Part shown: positions 1 through 9,400 of the stretch, piece by piece
Numbering within the stretch: position 1 is the stretch's first letter
How the letters are laid out: the number at the start of each line of letters is the position of its first letter
From: Flavobacterium sp. ASW18X
GTDB taxonomy: Bacteria; Bacteroidota; Bacteroidia; Flavobacteriales; Flavobacteriaceae
Reading direction: 5' to 3'
Assembly: GCF_005144745.1 (NCBI RefSeq)
Contig: NZ_SWKK01000003.1
Location: forward strand, 1 to 64,000
DNA length: 64,000 nucleotides
Position numbers and translations under genes: made by a program
The notes under the pieces: model-generated
Database searches by the model: none
What the model saw: the letters and a program-made list of their open reading frames with translations, nothing else
Told to the model about the DNA's origin: nothing

Positions 1-3000
1 CTAATTAGCTAAAGGCTGTAAAATACGTAAGGCAACATCTACGTTGGTAATCCGATCCATGGTTAAAAGAAGGCGTAAACCGTTTCGGGTTTCTTTTTCT
101 TTTAGCTTTACTTTATTAGGATTGGTCTGCACATATTGCAAAACGCGGGTAAAGGCACTGGTTTGGTAAAAATCGGATTGCTGGTCGGCAAGAAAGTAAC
201 CCACAAATTTACCTTTTTTCATCACTACCTTTTCCAAGCCAATTTTGTTGGCAATCCATTTTACGCGTACGGAGTTTAAAAGGTCAACCGCTTCGTCTGG
301 TAGCTCGCCAAAACGGTCTTTTAGTTGTTGTTCAAATTGCTGTAATTCGGTTTCGTTGGTGGTTTCGTTTAACTTGGTGTACAAGTTTAAACGCTCCGTA
401 ATGTTATTGATATACTCGTCTGGGAATAACAACTGAAAATCGGTATCCAAAGTAGTTTCTTTAACATAGACTTTTTTACGGTCGTTCCCTTCCACTTCGT
501 CGTACAACTCCTTAAACTCGTTTTCTTTTAATTCATCTATAGCTTCAGAAAGAATTTTTTGGTAGGTTTCAAAACCAATTTCGTTGATAAAACCGCTTTG
601 TTCACCACCCAATAAATCGCCAGCTCCACGGATTTCTAAATCCTTCATGGCAATATTAAAACCACTTCCCAAATCCGTAAACTGCTCCAAGGCTTCAATA
701 CGTTTACGGGCTTCTGGTGTCATGGACTCATATGGAGGGGTAATAAAATAACAGAAGGCTTTTTTATTGCTTCGCCCCACACGACCACGCATTTGGTGCA
801 AATCACTCAATCCAAAATTATTGGCATTGTGGATAAATATGGTGTTTGCATTGGGTACATCTAACCCACTTTCAATTATGGTTGTAGACACCAATACATC
901 AAACTCACCGTTCATAAAAGAAATCATGAGTTCTTCTAGTTTTTTACCGTCCATTTGCCCATGGCCAATGCCAATTTTAGCATCGGGTACCAGCCGTTGT
1001 AGCATACCTGCTACTTCTTTTATATTTTCTATTCGGTTGTGGATAAAAAATACTTGTCCGCCGCGAGAAATCTCGTAAGAAACCGCATCCCTTATTACTT
1101 CTTCGTTTAGACCAATAACCCTACTTTCTATAGGATAACGGTTGGGGGGTGGTGTAGTAATTACAGACAAATCCCTAGCTGCCATTAAACTGAACTGCAA
1201 GGTTCTTGGTATAGGTGTCGCCGTTAGGGTAAGAACATCTACATTTTCTTTTATCGCCTTTAATTTATCTTTTACGGCTACACCAAATTTTTGTTCCTCA
1301 TCAACAATAAGTAGTCCTAAATCTTTAAATTTTACGTTCTTGTTCACCAATTGGTGCGTGCCAATAATAATGTCTACTTGGCCAGCTTCTAGGCGTTCTA
1401 AAACGTCTCTTTTTTCTTTGGTGGTTCTAAATCGGTTTAAATAGTCTATGGTAACCGGAAACTCTTCTAGTCGTTTTCTAAAGGTCTTGGCATGCTGAAA
1501 AGCCAAAATGGTTGTAGGCACCAAAACAGCAACTTGTTTGCCATTGTCCACAGCCTTAAAAGCGGCTCTAATGGCAACTTCGGTTTTTCCAAAGCCTACA
1601 TCCCCACAAATAAGGCGGTCCATAGGACGCTCACTCTCCATGTCCTTTTTAAAGTCCTCCGTAGCTTTTGCCTGGTCCGGTGTATCCTCGTAAATAAAAG
1701 AAGCCTCTAGCTCGTGCTGTAGATAGCTATCTGGCGCATATTGAAACCCTTTTTCCGTACGTCTTTTGGCGTATAGTTTTATAAGGTTAAAGGCAATGTG
1801 TTTAACCCTACTTTTGGTTTTTTGCTTCAGTTTTTTCCAAGCAGCAGAACCTAACTTAAATACTTTGGGCGGCGCACCATCTTTACCGTTGTATTTGCTT
1901 ATTTTATGTAGGGAGTGTATGCTAACGTAGAGTATGTCTCTATCGCCGTAAATAAGTTTTATGGCTTCTTGCTTTTTGCCTTCTACATCTATTTTTTGTA
2001 AACCGCCAAATTTACCTATACCGTGGTCTATATGCGTTACATAATCGCCCACTTCTAATTTGGTGAGTTCTTTTAAAGAGATGGCCTGTTTTTTAGAATA
2101 GCCATTCTTTAGGTGAAATTTATGGTAACGTTCAAAAACCTGATGGTCTGTATAACAAGCTAGTTTTAGTTCTTGGTCTATAAAGCCATTGAATATTGGA
2201 GTCACTACTGCTTGGTAGTGCACCTTTTCTTCCATGTCTTTAAAAATATCTTCAAAACGCTTGGCTTGCTGCTCCGTTGCGCAGAAAATAAAATTAACAA
2301 AACCGTCTTTATGGTTTTGGTTCAGGTTATTGATGAGCAGTTCAAACTTTTTATTAAAGGTAGGCTGCGGCTTATTTTGAAACTGAATAATATCCGTCTG
2401 TTCGGTATCCTTGGCATTTAATTGGCCCAATTGAACCAGATTAAATTGATGCAATTGTTCCTGTAACAATGCACTGCTGGCAAAAAGTTCATCGGGTGTT
2501 GCGCGTTTAACCTCGTTGCCTAGTTTATTGAAACTTTCTTCCGCACGTTCAAAATTTTCGTTAATCCGATTGTACACCAAAGGCAGGTCTTTGGCAAAAA
2601 TCACCGTATTGTTAGCTATGTATTTTAGAAAGCTTTGTCTGCTTTCTTGTAAGGTTTTGTTCTCTACGTTCGGGATAATGGTAATTTTATTCACCTTATC
2701 CGTAGACAATTGTGTTTCTACATCAAACGTACGGATGCTATCTACCTCGTCTCCAAAAAATTCTAGTCGGTACGGTTTATCATGGCTAAAAGAAAAGACA
2801 TCTACAATACCCCCACGTACAGAGAATTCTCCCGGCTCTGTAACAAAGTCTACACGTTTAAATTTGTATTCAAATAGTACTTCGTTTAAAAAATCTAACG
2901 ATAAGGTATCGTCCAACTTAATTTTGAGCGTACTTTTTTCCAGTTCTTTCCGGGTTACCACTTTTTCAAAAAGGGCATCGGCATAGGTAACAATCAATGC

Positions 3001-3363
3001 AGGTTTCTTACGAGAGTTTATCCGGTTTAGCACCTCTGCTCTCAAAAGTACATTGGCATTGTCCGTTTCTTCTATTTGATAGGGCCTACGGTAGCTGCCT
3101 GGATAGAAAAGTACATCCTTATCGCCTAGTAATTGTTCTAAATCGTTAAGTACATAGGCGGCCTCTTCCTTATCGCTCAGCAACACCAAAAATGGTTTCT
3201 CAGCGGTTTTAAACGTATTTGCTAAGGCAAATGAGAGTGAAGAACCTACCAGGCCTTGAACGGTAGTTTTTAAGGGCGATGCAGAATCTTGGGCAATAGT
3301 GTTTTGCAGTTTCCTAAGGGTAGGAGACTGTTCAAATAGCTGAAGTACGGACGCTTTGGTCAA
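1..3363 (-). CDS. mfd: Transcription-repair coupling factor Mfd
   Basis: Mfd is a DNA translocase that removes RNA polymerase stalled at lesions and recruits UvrA for nucleotide excision repair. The 1120-residue protein has the full family order: a UvrB-like N-terminal region, an RNA polymerase interaction domain near residues 430-490 (EVGDYVTHIDHGIGKF), Walker A GDVGFGKT near 583, a DEEQ box near 688, TATPIPRT, and a C-terminal TRCF domain near 960-1085. The start codon appears to be TTG: no ATG lies between the promoter and the conserved N-terminus, and a TATCTTTG -7 box sits 22 bases upstream. The stop codon is the first three bases of the window, so the gene is complete. Confidence 0.97.
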   Translation of the reverse strand: MTKASVLQLFEQSPTLRKLQNTIAQDSASPLKTTVQGLVGSSLSFALANTFKTAEKPFLVLLSDKEEAAYVLNDLEQLLGDKDVLFYPGSYRRPYQIEETDNANVLLRAEVLNRINSRKKPALIVTYADALFEKVVTRKELEKSTLKIKLDDTLSLDFLNEVLFEYKFKRVDFVTEPGEFSVRGGIVDVFSFSHDKPYRLEFFGDEVDSIRTFDVETQLSTDKVNKITIIPNVENKTLQESRQSFLKYIANNTVIFAKDLPLVYNRINENFERAEESFNKLGNEVKRATPDELFASSALLQEQLHQFNLVQLGQLNAKDTEQTDIIQFQNKPQPTFNKKFELLINNLNQNHKDGFVNFIFCATEQQAKRFEDIFKDMEEKVHYQAVVTPIFNGFIDQELKLACYTDHQVFERYHKFHLKNGYSKKQAISLKELTKLEVGDYVTHIDHGIGKFGGLQKIDVEGKKQEAIKLIYGDRDILYVSIHSLHKISKYNGKDGAPPKVFKLGSAAWKKLKQKTKSRVKHIAFNLIKLYAKRRTEKGFQYAPDSYLQHELEASFIYEDTPDQAKATEDFKKDMESERPMDRLICGDVGFGKTEVAIRAAFKAVDNGKQVAVLVPTTILAFQHAKTFRKRLEEFPVTIDYLNRFRTTKEKRDVLERLEAGQVDIIIGTHQLVNKNVKFKDLGLLIVDEEQKFGVAVKDKLKAIKENVDVLTLTATPIPRTLQFSLMAARDLSVITTPPPNRYPIESRVIGLNEEVIRDAVSYEISRGGQVFFIHNRIENIKEVAGMLQRLVPDAKIGIGHGQMDGKKLEELMISFMNGEFDVLVSTTIIESGLDVPNANTIFIHNANNFGLSDLHQMRGRVGRSNKKAFCYFITPPYESMTPEARKRIEALEQFTDLGSGFNIAMKDLEIRGAGDLLGGEQSGFINEIGFETYQKILSEAIDELKENEFKELYDEVEGNDRKKVYVKETTLDTDFQLLFPDEYINNITERLNLYTKLNETTNETELQQFEQQLKDRFGELPDEAVDLLNSVRVKWIANKIGLEKVVMKKGKFVGYFLADQQSDFYQTSAFTRVLQYVQTNPNKVKLKEKETRNGLRLLLTMDRITNVDVALRILQPLAN

Positions 3364-3385
3364 TCCTGTAATTTTTTTTGAGTTG

Positions 3386-3393
3386 CAAAGATA
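3386..3393 (-). promoter_or_regulatory. mfd promoter, -7 box
   Basis: Reads TATCTTTG on the minus strand, a perfect match to the Bacteroidota -7 consensus TAnnTTTG. It would give a leader of roughly 16 bases before the TTG start of mfd. No clear -33 TTTG was seen. Confidence 0.6.
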
Positions 3394-3515
3394 CGCATCG
3401 TTCCTAAATCGATGCCATCCATTTTTGATGGAAATGCGTTAGTCCTTGACGCTAAAAATGAACACCTTGCCAAAATTCTCTTTTTGTAAATTTAAAAGAG
3501 ACCAATACTTTTTAT

Positions 3516-4865
3516 ATGGAAGCCAAGAAGTTTAATGTTTTTGTAATAGGAAGTGGCATTGCGGGGCAAACCGTGGCTACTAGTTGTGCCGAAGTTGGCC
3601 TTAAGGTGGCCATTGCCGATAAGCGAGCGTTTGGAGGGACTTGTGCCAATAGGGGGTGCGACCCTAAAAAGGTGCTACTAGCTGCTACCGAAGCACTACA
3701 GCAAACAGCGCAATTAAAGGGTATTGGCTTAGAAGGTAAAATGGAAATCAACTGGAAAAAGCTACAGAAATTTAAGCGTACATTTACTAAATCTGTACCC
3801 AAAGCCACTGAAAAAAAACTACTAGAAGCGGGTATAACGCTGTACCACCAATCGCCTAAATTTCTAGATAGAAATACGTTATCCGTAGAGGGTAAGATGA
3901 TTAAGGCAGACCATATTGTAATTGCAACCGGTTTGGAACCTGTGAATTTGCCTATAAACGGGAGTAAACACTTAAAAACTAGTGACGACTTCCTAAATCT
4001 TAAAACACTCCCAGAAAAACTGGTATTTATAGGCGGTGGCTATGTTGGGATGGAGTTTGCGCATATAGCCGCCAGAGCAGGGGCAAAAGTAACGGTCATA
4101 GATTCTGGAGATTTGCCTTTAAAGGGTTTTGACCAAGACTTAGTTGGGCGCTTAGTAGCATATTCTAAAACTTTGGGAATTGAATTTATTATGAATGCTA
4201 AGGCAAGTGCCATAAAAAAACTGAAAAAAAATTACAAAGTATTCTACGAACAAGGCGATAAAAAGCATCATTTAAAAACCGCTATGGTCTTTAATACGGC
4301 AGGCAGAGTGCCAGCGTTAAAAGCCTTAGACTTAGAAAAAGGGCGGGTAGATTTTAATGCGAATGGTATAGAAGTAAACACCTTTTTACAGAGTAAAAGC
4401 AATGATTTGGTGTATGCCTGTGGCGATGTAGCAGATAGTAACCTGCCTCTAACGCCATTATCGGGGAGGGAAGGCTATGTGGTAGCAGAAAACATTATTA
4501 ATACCAGCAAAAAACGTATAAATGTGCCAGTTATTCCTTCTGCAGTATTTACCCTACCAAACTTAGCTTCTGTGGGTTATAGTGAGGAAGAAGCAAAAAA
4601 GCGTTATAAAAATGTAATTGTAAAGTCTGGCGATGCTAGCAGTTGGTTTAATGCCAAACGATGGAACGCGCCAGTATACGCCTATAAAATTTTGTTGAAT
4701 GAACGTACAGGGGAAATTGTGGGCGCGCACCTATTGGGTCCGGATGTAGGTGAGACCATTAATACTTTTGCCTTGGCCATAAACCATAAAATGACGGAAG
4801 ACGATTTACAGGGCACTATATTCTCTTACCCATCTTGGGTGTACGATACCAAAAGTATGGTGTAG
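3516..4865 (+). CDS. NAD(P)/FAD-dependent pyridine nucleotide-disulfide oxidoreductase
   Basis: Class I flavoprotein disulfide reductase relative of 449 residues (dihydrolipoamide dehydrogenase, glutathione reductase and mercuric reductase family). An N-terminal FAD Rossmann motif (VIGSGIAG, residues 10-17) is followed by the redox-active disulfide C43-ANRG-C48, a central NAD(P) motif (FIGGGYVGMEFA) and a C-terminal dimerisation domain. The usual C-terminal catalytic His-Pro-Thr...Glu is absent: the equivalent stretch reads FSYPSWVYD. It is therefore unlikely to be a standard lipoamide dehydrogenase, and it is not next to 2-oxoacid dehydrogenase genes. The substrate is unknown. It is divergent from mfd and converges with the next gene with no base between the stop codons. 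Confidence 0.88.
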   Translation: MEAKKFNVFVIGSGIAGQTVATSCAEVGLKVAIADKRAFGGTCANRGCDPKKVLLAATEALQQTAQLKGIGLEGKMEINWKKLQKFKRTFTKSVPKATEKKLLEAGITLYHQSPKFLDRNTLSVEGKMIKADHIVIATGLEPVNLPINGSKHLKTSDDFLNLKTLPEKLVFIGGGYVGMEFAHIAARAGAKVTVIDSGDLPLKGFDQDLVGRLVAYSKTLGIEFIMNAKASAIKKLKKNYKVFYEQGDKKHHLKTAMVFNTAGRVPALKALDLEKGRVDFNANGIEVNTFLQSKSNDLVYACGDVADSNLPLTPLSGREGYVVAENIINTSKKRINVPVIPSAVFTLPNLASVGYSEEEAKKRYKNVIVKSGDASSWFNAKRWNAPVYAYKILLNERTGEIVGAHLLGPDVGETINTFALAINHKMTEDDLQGTIFSYPSWVYDTKSMV

Positions 4866-5666
4866 TTATTTTAAGCCCCAACGCTCTTTGCATTTTTCCA
4901 CAGGGCTTGTGGCTCTATTTTTATAAGCGTGGATTCCTGTAGCAATAAATAAAACAATGGCCCCGCCCAGAGCGGTAAATGCTACACTTGGAAGAGCGGT
5001 TTTATGGCGAATGTAAATAGCTGCCAACGCCCAAACCCCTACCAGTGCAAACTCGCGCATGTTTCGTTTTAGGATGATGAGTAGGTTGATGAGTACCGCG
5101 GCAACAATCATCACAATAGTCCATGTTGCTTCAGAAAGTGGGCCACCGGTCCAACCCAATTTGGTTAAGTAGGCCGATACGTTGGCAATCGTTGCCACGG
5201 TTATCCAACCAGAATACAAACATATGGGCCACCACACAAAAGCGATAATTTCTATGGGAGCATCCCAGCATTCCATATCCGTATTTCGTATTATTTGAAT
5301 CAAGGAGACCAAAATTCCAAGCATGATGAGTACGGAAAGTCCAACAAAATCATAACTAAAAGCAACCACCCAACTGGCATTTAAAATGTTAGTTAGAGCG
5401 AACCAAAAGCCGGTTTGTAGGATAAATTCGTCTGTTTTTTTACTGAAAAATGCGCGTCTAACCTGAAAAGCAGCATAACCAATTAAGCTTAAGAAGATGA
5501 GTCCCCAAATGGAAAATGCATAACCTGCAGGTGTAAAAAGATTATCGTATTGGGCACTAACCTCACCAATAGTGGTATTGTTTAAACGGTAAATTTGAGA
5601 AAGCGCATTTACCAAAAGCACCAGTACTACAGATAATGCATTTATGATTGTTAGTCGTTTTACCAT
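4866..5666 (-). CDS. TspO-like tryptophan-rich membrane protein
   Basis: Polytopic inner-membrane protein of 266 residues with about seven to eight hydrophobic segments and many Trp residues. The segments LFTPAGYAFSIWGLIF and WWPICLYSGWITVATIANVSAYL match the tryptophan-rich sensory protein (TspO/MBR) superfamily. Classical TspO is about 160 residues with five helices, so this belongs to the longer type common in Bacteroidota. TspO proteins bind porphyrins and similar ligands; whether this longer type does so is unknown. It lies 80 bases downstream of pdeM on the same strand, so shared transcription is possible. Confidence 0.75.
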   Translation of the reverse strand: MVKRLTIINALSVVLVLLVNALSQIYRLNNTTIGEVSAQYDNLFTPAGYAFSIWGLIFLSLIGYAAFQVRRAFFSKKTDEFILQTGFWFALTNILNASWVVAFSYDFVGLSVLIMLGILVSLIQIIRNTDMECWDAPIEIIAFVWWPICLYSGWITVATIANVSAYLTKLGWTGGPLSEATWTIVMIVAAVLINLLIILKRNMREFALVGVWALAAIYIRHKTALPSVAFTALGGAIVLFIATGIHAYKNRATSPVEKCKERWGLK

Positions 5667-5746
5667 TTGTGCCAGTTTAGTTGGGAAAATTAAGCAAATG
5701 GTACTGGTTTGTTGGTCTGGATTGCTATAAAAAGGCGTTCTTTTGG

Positions 5747-6373
5747 CTATACCTTAATCACTTGTTGGTCTGCCAACACAAAAACTTCGTCTTCTGGTTG
5801 GGGTGTCAAAACATACGTTCCTGTAAACTCCCCAAATGCAGGTAAAATAAGTTGTTTGTCCGTTTTATAAAAGCAGGGCAGTTTTAGATGCTGCCGGCCA
5901 AACCCCTTTAGTTTAACCGCAGGGTGTATGTGGCCACAAAAGTTATAGTGGCCTTCTTTTTCTTCTGGATGATGCGCCAATAGAAAGCCATCCGTTAGTA
6001 TCTCTTCATGCAATTCAATATGTAAAGCCTCAAATTTTTCTGGGGCAATAATGTCGTGGTTTCCGGTAATTAGGGTGATTTTAGCCGGAGTCTTTGCGAC
6101 CCAATTCTCAAATAACAACCACTCTTTGTTTAAAGAAGAGTGGAACAAATCCCCCAAAAAACAAATTTCAAAAGGCTGAAATGTTTGGATGACTTCATCT
6201 AGCATTACATAATTCTGATGCACTGCTTGTTTGGGTACTGCTGCACCAAATTTTCTAAAATGCGATACCTTTCCAAGATGCACATCGCTAATAAATAAGC
6301 ACGATTTTTCTTGCCAGAAAAGCGCTCCATAAGGGTGTAAGGTAAAGTTTTGATTTAAAATAGTAATCTTCAT
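5747..6373 (-). CDS. pdeM: Ligase-associated phosphoesterase PdeM
   Basis: Calcineurin-type metallophosphoesterase of 208 residues. The metal-binding motifs appear in order: DVHLGK, GDLFHS, GNHD, HHPE and GHIHP. The family (ligase-associated DNA damage response endonuclease, often named PdeM) is defined by co-occurrence with an ATP-dependent ligase, a DEXH helicase and an MBL-fold exonuclease, all encoded just upstream on this strand. It is separated from them by the large secreted nuclease gene and that gene's terminator, so it probably has its own transcript. It is cytoplasmic, with no signal peptide. Its nuclease role is inferred from family and context. Confidence 0.9.
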   Translation of the reverse strand: MKITILNQNFTLHPYGALFWQEKSCLFISDVHLGKVSHFRKFGAAVPKQAVHQNYVMLDEVIQTFQPFEICFLGDLFHSSLNKEWLLFENWVAKTPAKITLITGNHDIIAPEKFEALHIELHEEILTDGFLLAHHPEEKEGHYNFCGHIHPAVKLKGFGRQHLKLPCFYKTDKQLILPAFGEFTGTYVLTPQPEDEVFVLADQQVIKV

Positions 6374-6410
6374 TAAGCAACTGCAAGAATCCAGATGGCA
6401 AAGATACGAG

Positions 6411-6445
6411 CCAAAAAAAGAACGCCCAGCATAATGCCGGGCGTT
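6411..6445 (-). terminator. Rho-independent terminator of the secreted nuclease gene
   Basis: Twelve-base inverted repeat at 6421-6445 (AACGCCCGGCAT / ATGCTGGGCGTT on the minus strand, one G-U pair) followed by a run of seven T. It lies 25-60 bases after the stop of the gene at 6471-10826. Confidence 0.85.
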
Positions 6446-6470
6446 ACTTAGTATCTGGAAAGTGTGTATG

Positions 6471-9400
6471 CTATTCTTTAATCAGTTTAATGCTTTCTAC
6501 TACCTCGCTACCTTCATAAAGGTTTAAAAAGTAGATGCCTTTATAGAGGTAATTTAAGTATAGTTTTTGACTTTGACATCCTTTTCTTATCCAAGTTCGG
6601 TATACCACACGTCCGTAGCTATTAAAAACAACTGCATAGTATCGTTCTTGAGTAGGTGTGCTAAAATTAATTTCGGTATAGGAGTTAAACGGATTTGGAC
6701 TCGCGGTAATTACTTGCGCTACTGGGGGTACATTCTCACAACTACCCAAAGTAGCTCCTTTTTCCAATAAACGTGCTGCTGCTCTTTTGGAAACACAAAG
6801 GCTTCTGCCTTTAAAACAAACAGTAACTTTAGGGTTTCTGTAATTGTTGCCACAACTTACATCTTCTACGGTTACCGTAATATCTTTTATGGTTTCGCAA
6901 CCATTGGCATCGGTAACCGTTACGCTATACGTGGTGGTTTCTTCTGGGCAAACATGTATTTGCTCTGTAGTTTCACCTGTATTCCACAGGTAGTTGTAGG
7001 GTGCAGTGCCACCCATAGTTTCTAGCACGCTAAGGGTAGTACAATTGGCATTATCATATCCAACAAAAACCTTAACATCTTCAGAAGTAATTACGTCTAT
7101 AGCCGCTGGCTCCATTAATGTAAAACTAGCACTCACGCTTGCAGAAAGCGCATCGGTAATGGTAACGGTATAATCACCAGCTTCCAAACCAGAAACACTT
7201 GGGGTACTAGCGCCATTACTCCATACATAGGTATACGGAGCTGCACCGCCAGAAATGCTAACACTGGCCGTTCCATCAGCTTTTCCAAAACAACTAATGT
7301 CCGTACTAGCCAATTGCTCCAAACTTAGTGGTTTAATCAGCATGCGTACAGAAACAGGAAAATGGTCCGATGCGGTACTGGTATAATCACCGTCATAAAA
7401 TTCGTAATGCACCCGAGCAGATTGGTCAATGTAATTAGGTGCTATCTCGTTAGACACCAAAATATGGTCTATCATATTTTCCCTAAACGCGTAAGACCTA
7501 AAACCTTGTTCGCTTAAAACATCCGTAAGTACATCAAAGTTGGTAGCATCTGCTACGTAGGCCTCGTAACTAGAAAGGGTAGTGTTAATATCATCTGCAA
7601 CCGTTTCGTCTACATCATCATTAAAATCGCCCAAAAGAACCAAGTTGTTCGTAGGGTAATATTGATTTAAGCTATCGCGAAGCATCTCAACATCATACTT
7701 ACGCATATCGTAACGTTCTTGAGGACCATTACTGCTATTCGCTCTTGCGTGTAACACGATAAAATCATAAGGAACTTGGGTGCTATCGATAGTTACTTGG
7801 GTAGACATCATAAACGGTAAACGCCCACTGGCATAGAAACGGTCTGGAGTACTAGGATAATCGGTCAAGAACGATGTGTCTCCACCATTGTAATACGGAT
7901 GTACACTTTCTAACAACACCTTGGTATCCGTAATGCTTACCGTACCATTCTTATAAATAAAACCTACTTTCTGTTGGTTGCCCGATGTATCGTCTGGATA
8001 AGAAACGGCAGGAGAAAGCACATAACTGTATCCTTCTAATTCGTTCACCATGGTGGTAAATAAAGCTTCGTCTGCAATCTCTTGTACGGCTAAAACGTCT
8101 GGGTTTAATTGCTGAATAATTGTTTTAACGCTGTCTTTTTGTATGGCGTCCGAGTTTGGGTTGCCCGCCGCTGGCGAATTGCTGTCATCTCCAAACCATT
8201 CTATATTCCACGTAGTGATTTCTAGTGTACTAGCAGGGTCTACTGGTATTGGTAAAGGTGGATTCTCATACGGTTGCGCACAAGCCAAATCTGTGCGTTG
8301 TCTTGGTAATAATTGGTAGAAGTCGCGGAATTTACCAACTACTCCAATAACTTCTCCGCAATTTTCTGGTTGTGCCAAACCTACAAGTTCAGTTACGTCA
8401 TTGTCTATTCGCATTTCACCCGTACCACTTGCATCTGTAAGTTGGTAATTGCTATTACCGAACAACAAATCGTTTGGTCTAGGGAAGGTAACATTGTTAA
8501 TTTTTACCAGCTGTCCATCGTATGCTCCTAATTGGTCTAGGGTTATCGTTGCCGGAATAATGGGTTGGTTAGGGGTGCCGTTTGCACTCACTGAAGTAAC
8601 CGGCCCTAATTGCAGTTGTTCGTTAAAAGAACTACGTACCGCGGTAACGGTAATGCTGTCCCCAACCTGGAATAGCCCCTCGCCATGAACTTGAGGGTCA
8701 AAAATGGCAATACCCGCAGTAGTATCTTGTAGGTATGCAGAACCACCAAATTCGTCCGATACGGTTAATACGCCAGTAACGGTAACCAAGGTGCCCTCTG
8801 CGGCATTTCGCGCTTCGCTAATAGTAATTACGTCAGGATTTTCGTCCACTCCACCATCACCACCAGCGTAGGTTTTAACGGGGTAAGGTACGCTTGCTGT
8901 GGCATTGGTAGTGGTGCCATCTAGAGCGTTGGTGCCACTAAAACTCCAATCGGTTAAAACAAAAGAACCGTTATTTAATGTGCCTGTGTTACGGTAGGCC
9001 CATCCATCCAGATATTCCCAAGCTTGTCCTGTGCCATCTGTATTGCTATCCCCAAAAACATCTATAATTTCATTGTTGTAAAAAAGTTCAACGGCATCAT
9101 CCCCATTAATGGCTAAGGCTCCAGAAGTAAAATCTGGTGCAAAGCCCAAGTAAGCGGTAAAATTATCGGTTTCAGAAGCTACGTAAATGTATGTTCCTGC
9201 GGCTACGCTCACGGCCGGAAAGGTAAATTCTACTCCATCCGTACCGCCACCATTGTTGGCAGAGCCAACACCATAGCTACTTAAATCAGCAATGGTATTT
9301 CTTACATACAATTCCATAGCTTTTGGCGTTCCACCAGAAAGTGGGCCATCTATAACCCCAGTAATCAATAAATCGGGTCCAAAAGCTTTTGTTGGGAATG

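Noticed and set aside
2516-2986. Long open frame opposite mfd as a gene
   Set aside because: It is antisense to a conserved coding region, with a low-complexity Ser/Lys-rich translation and no family features.
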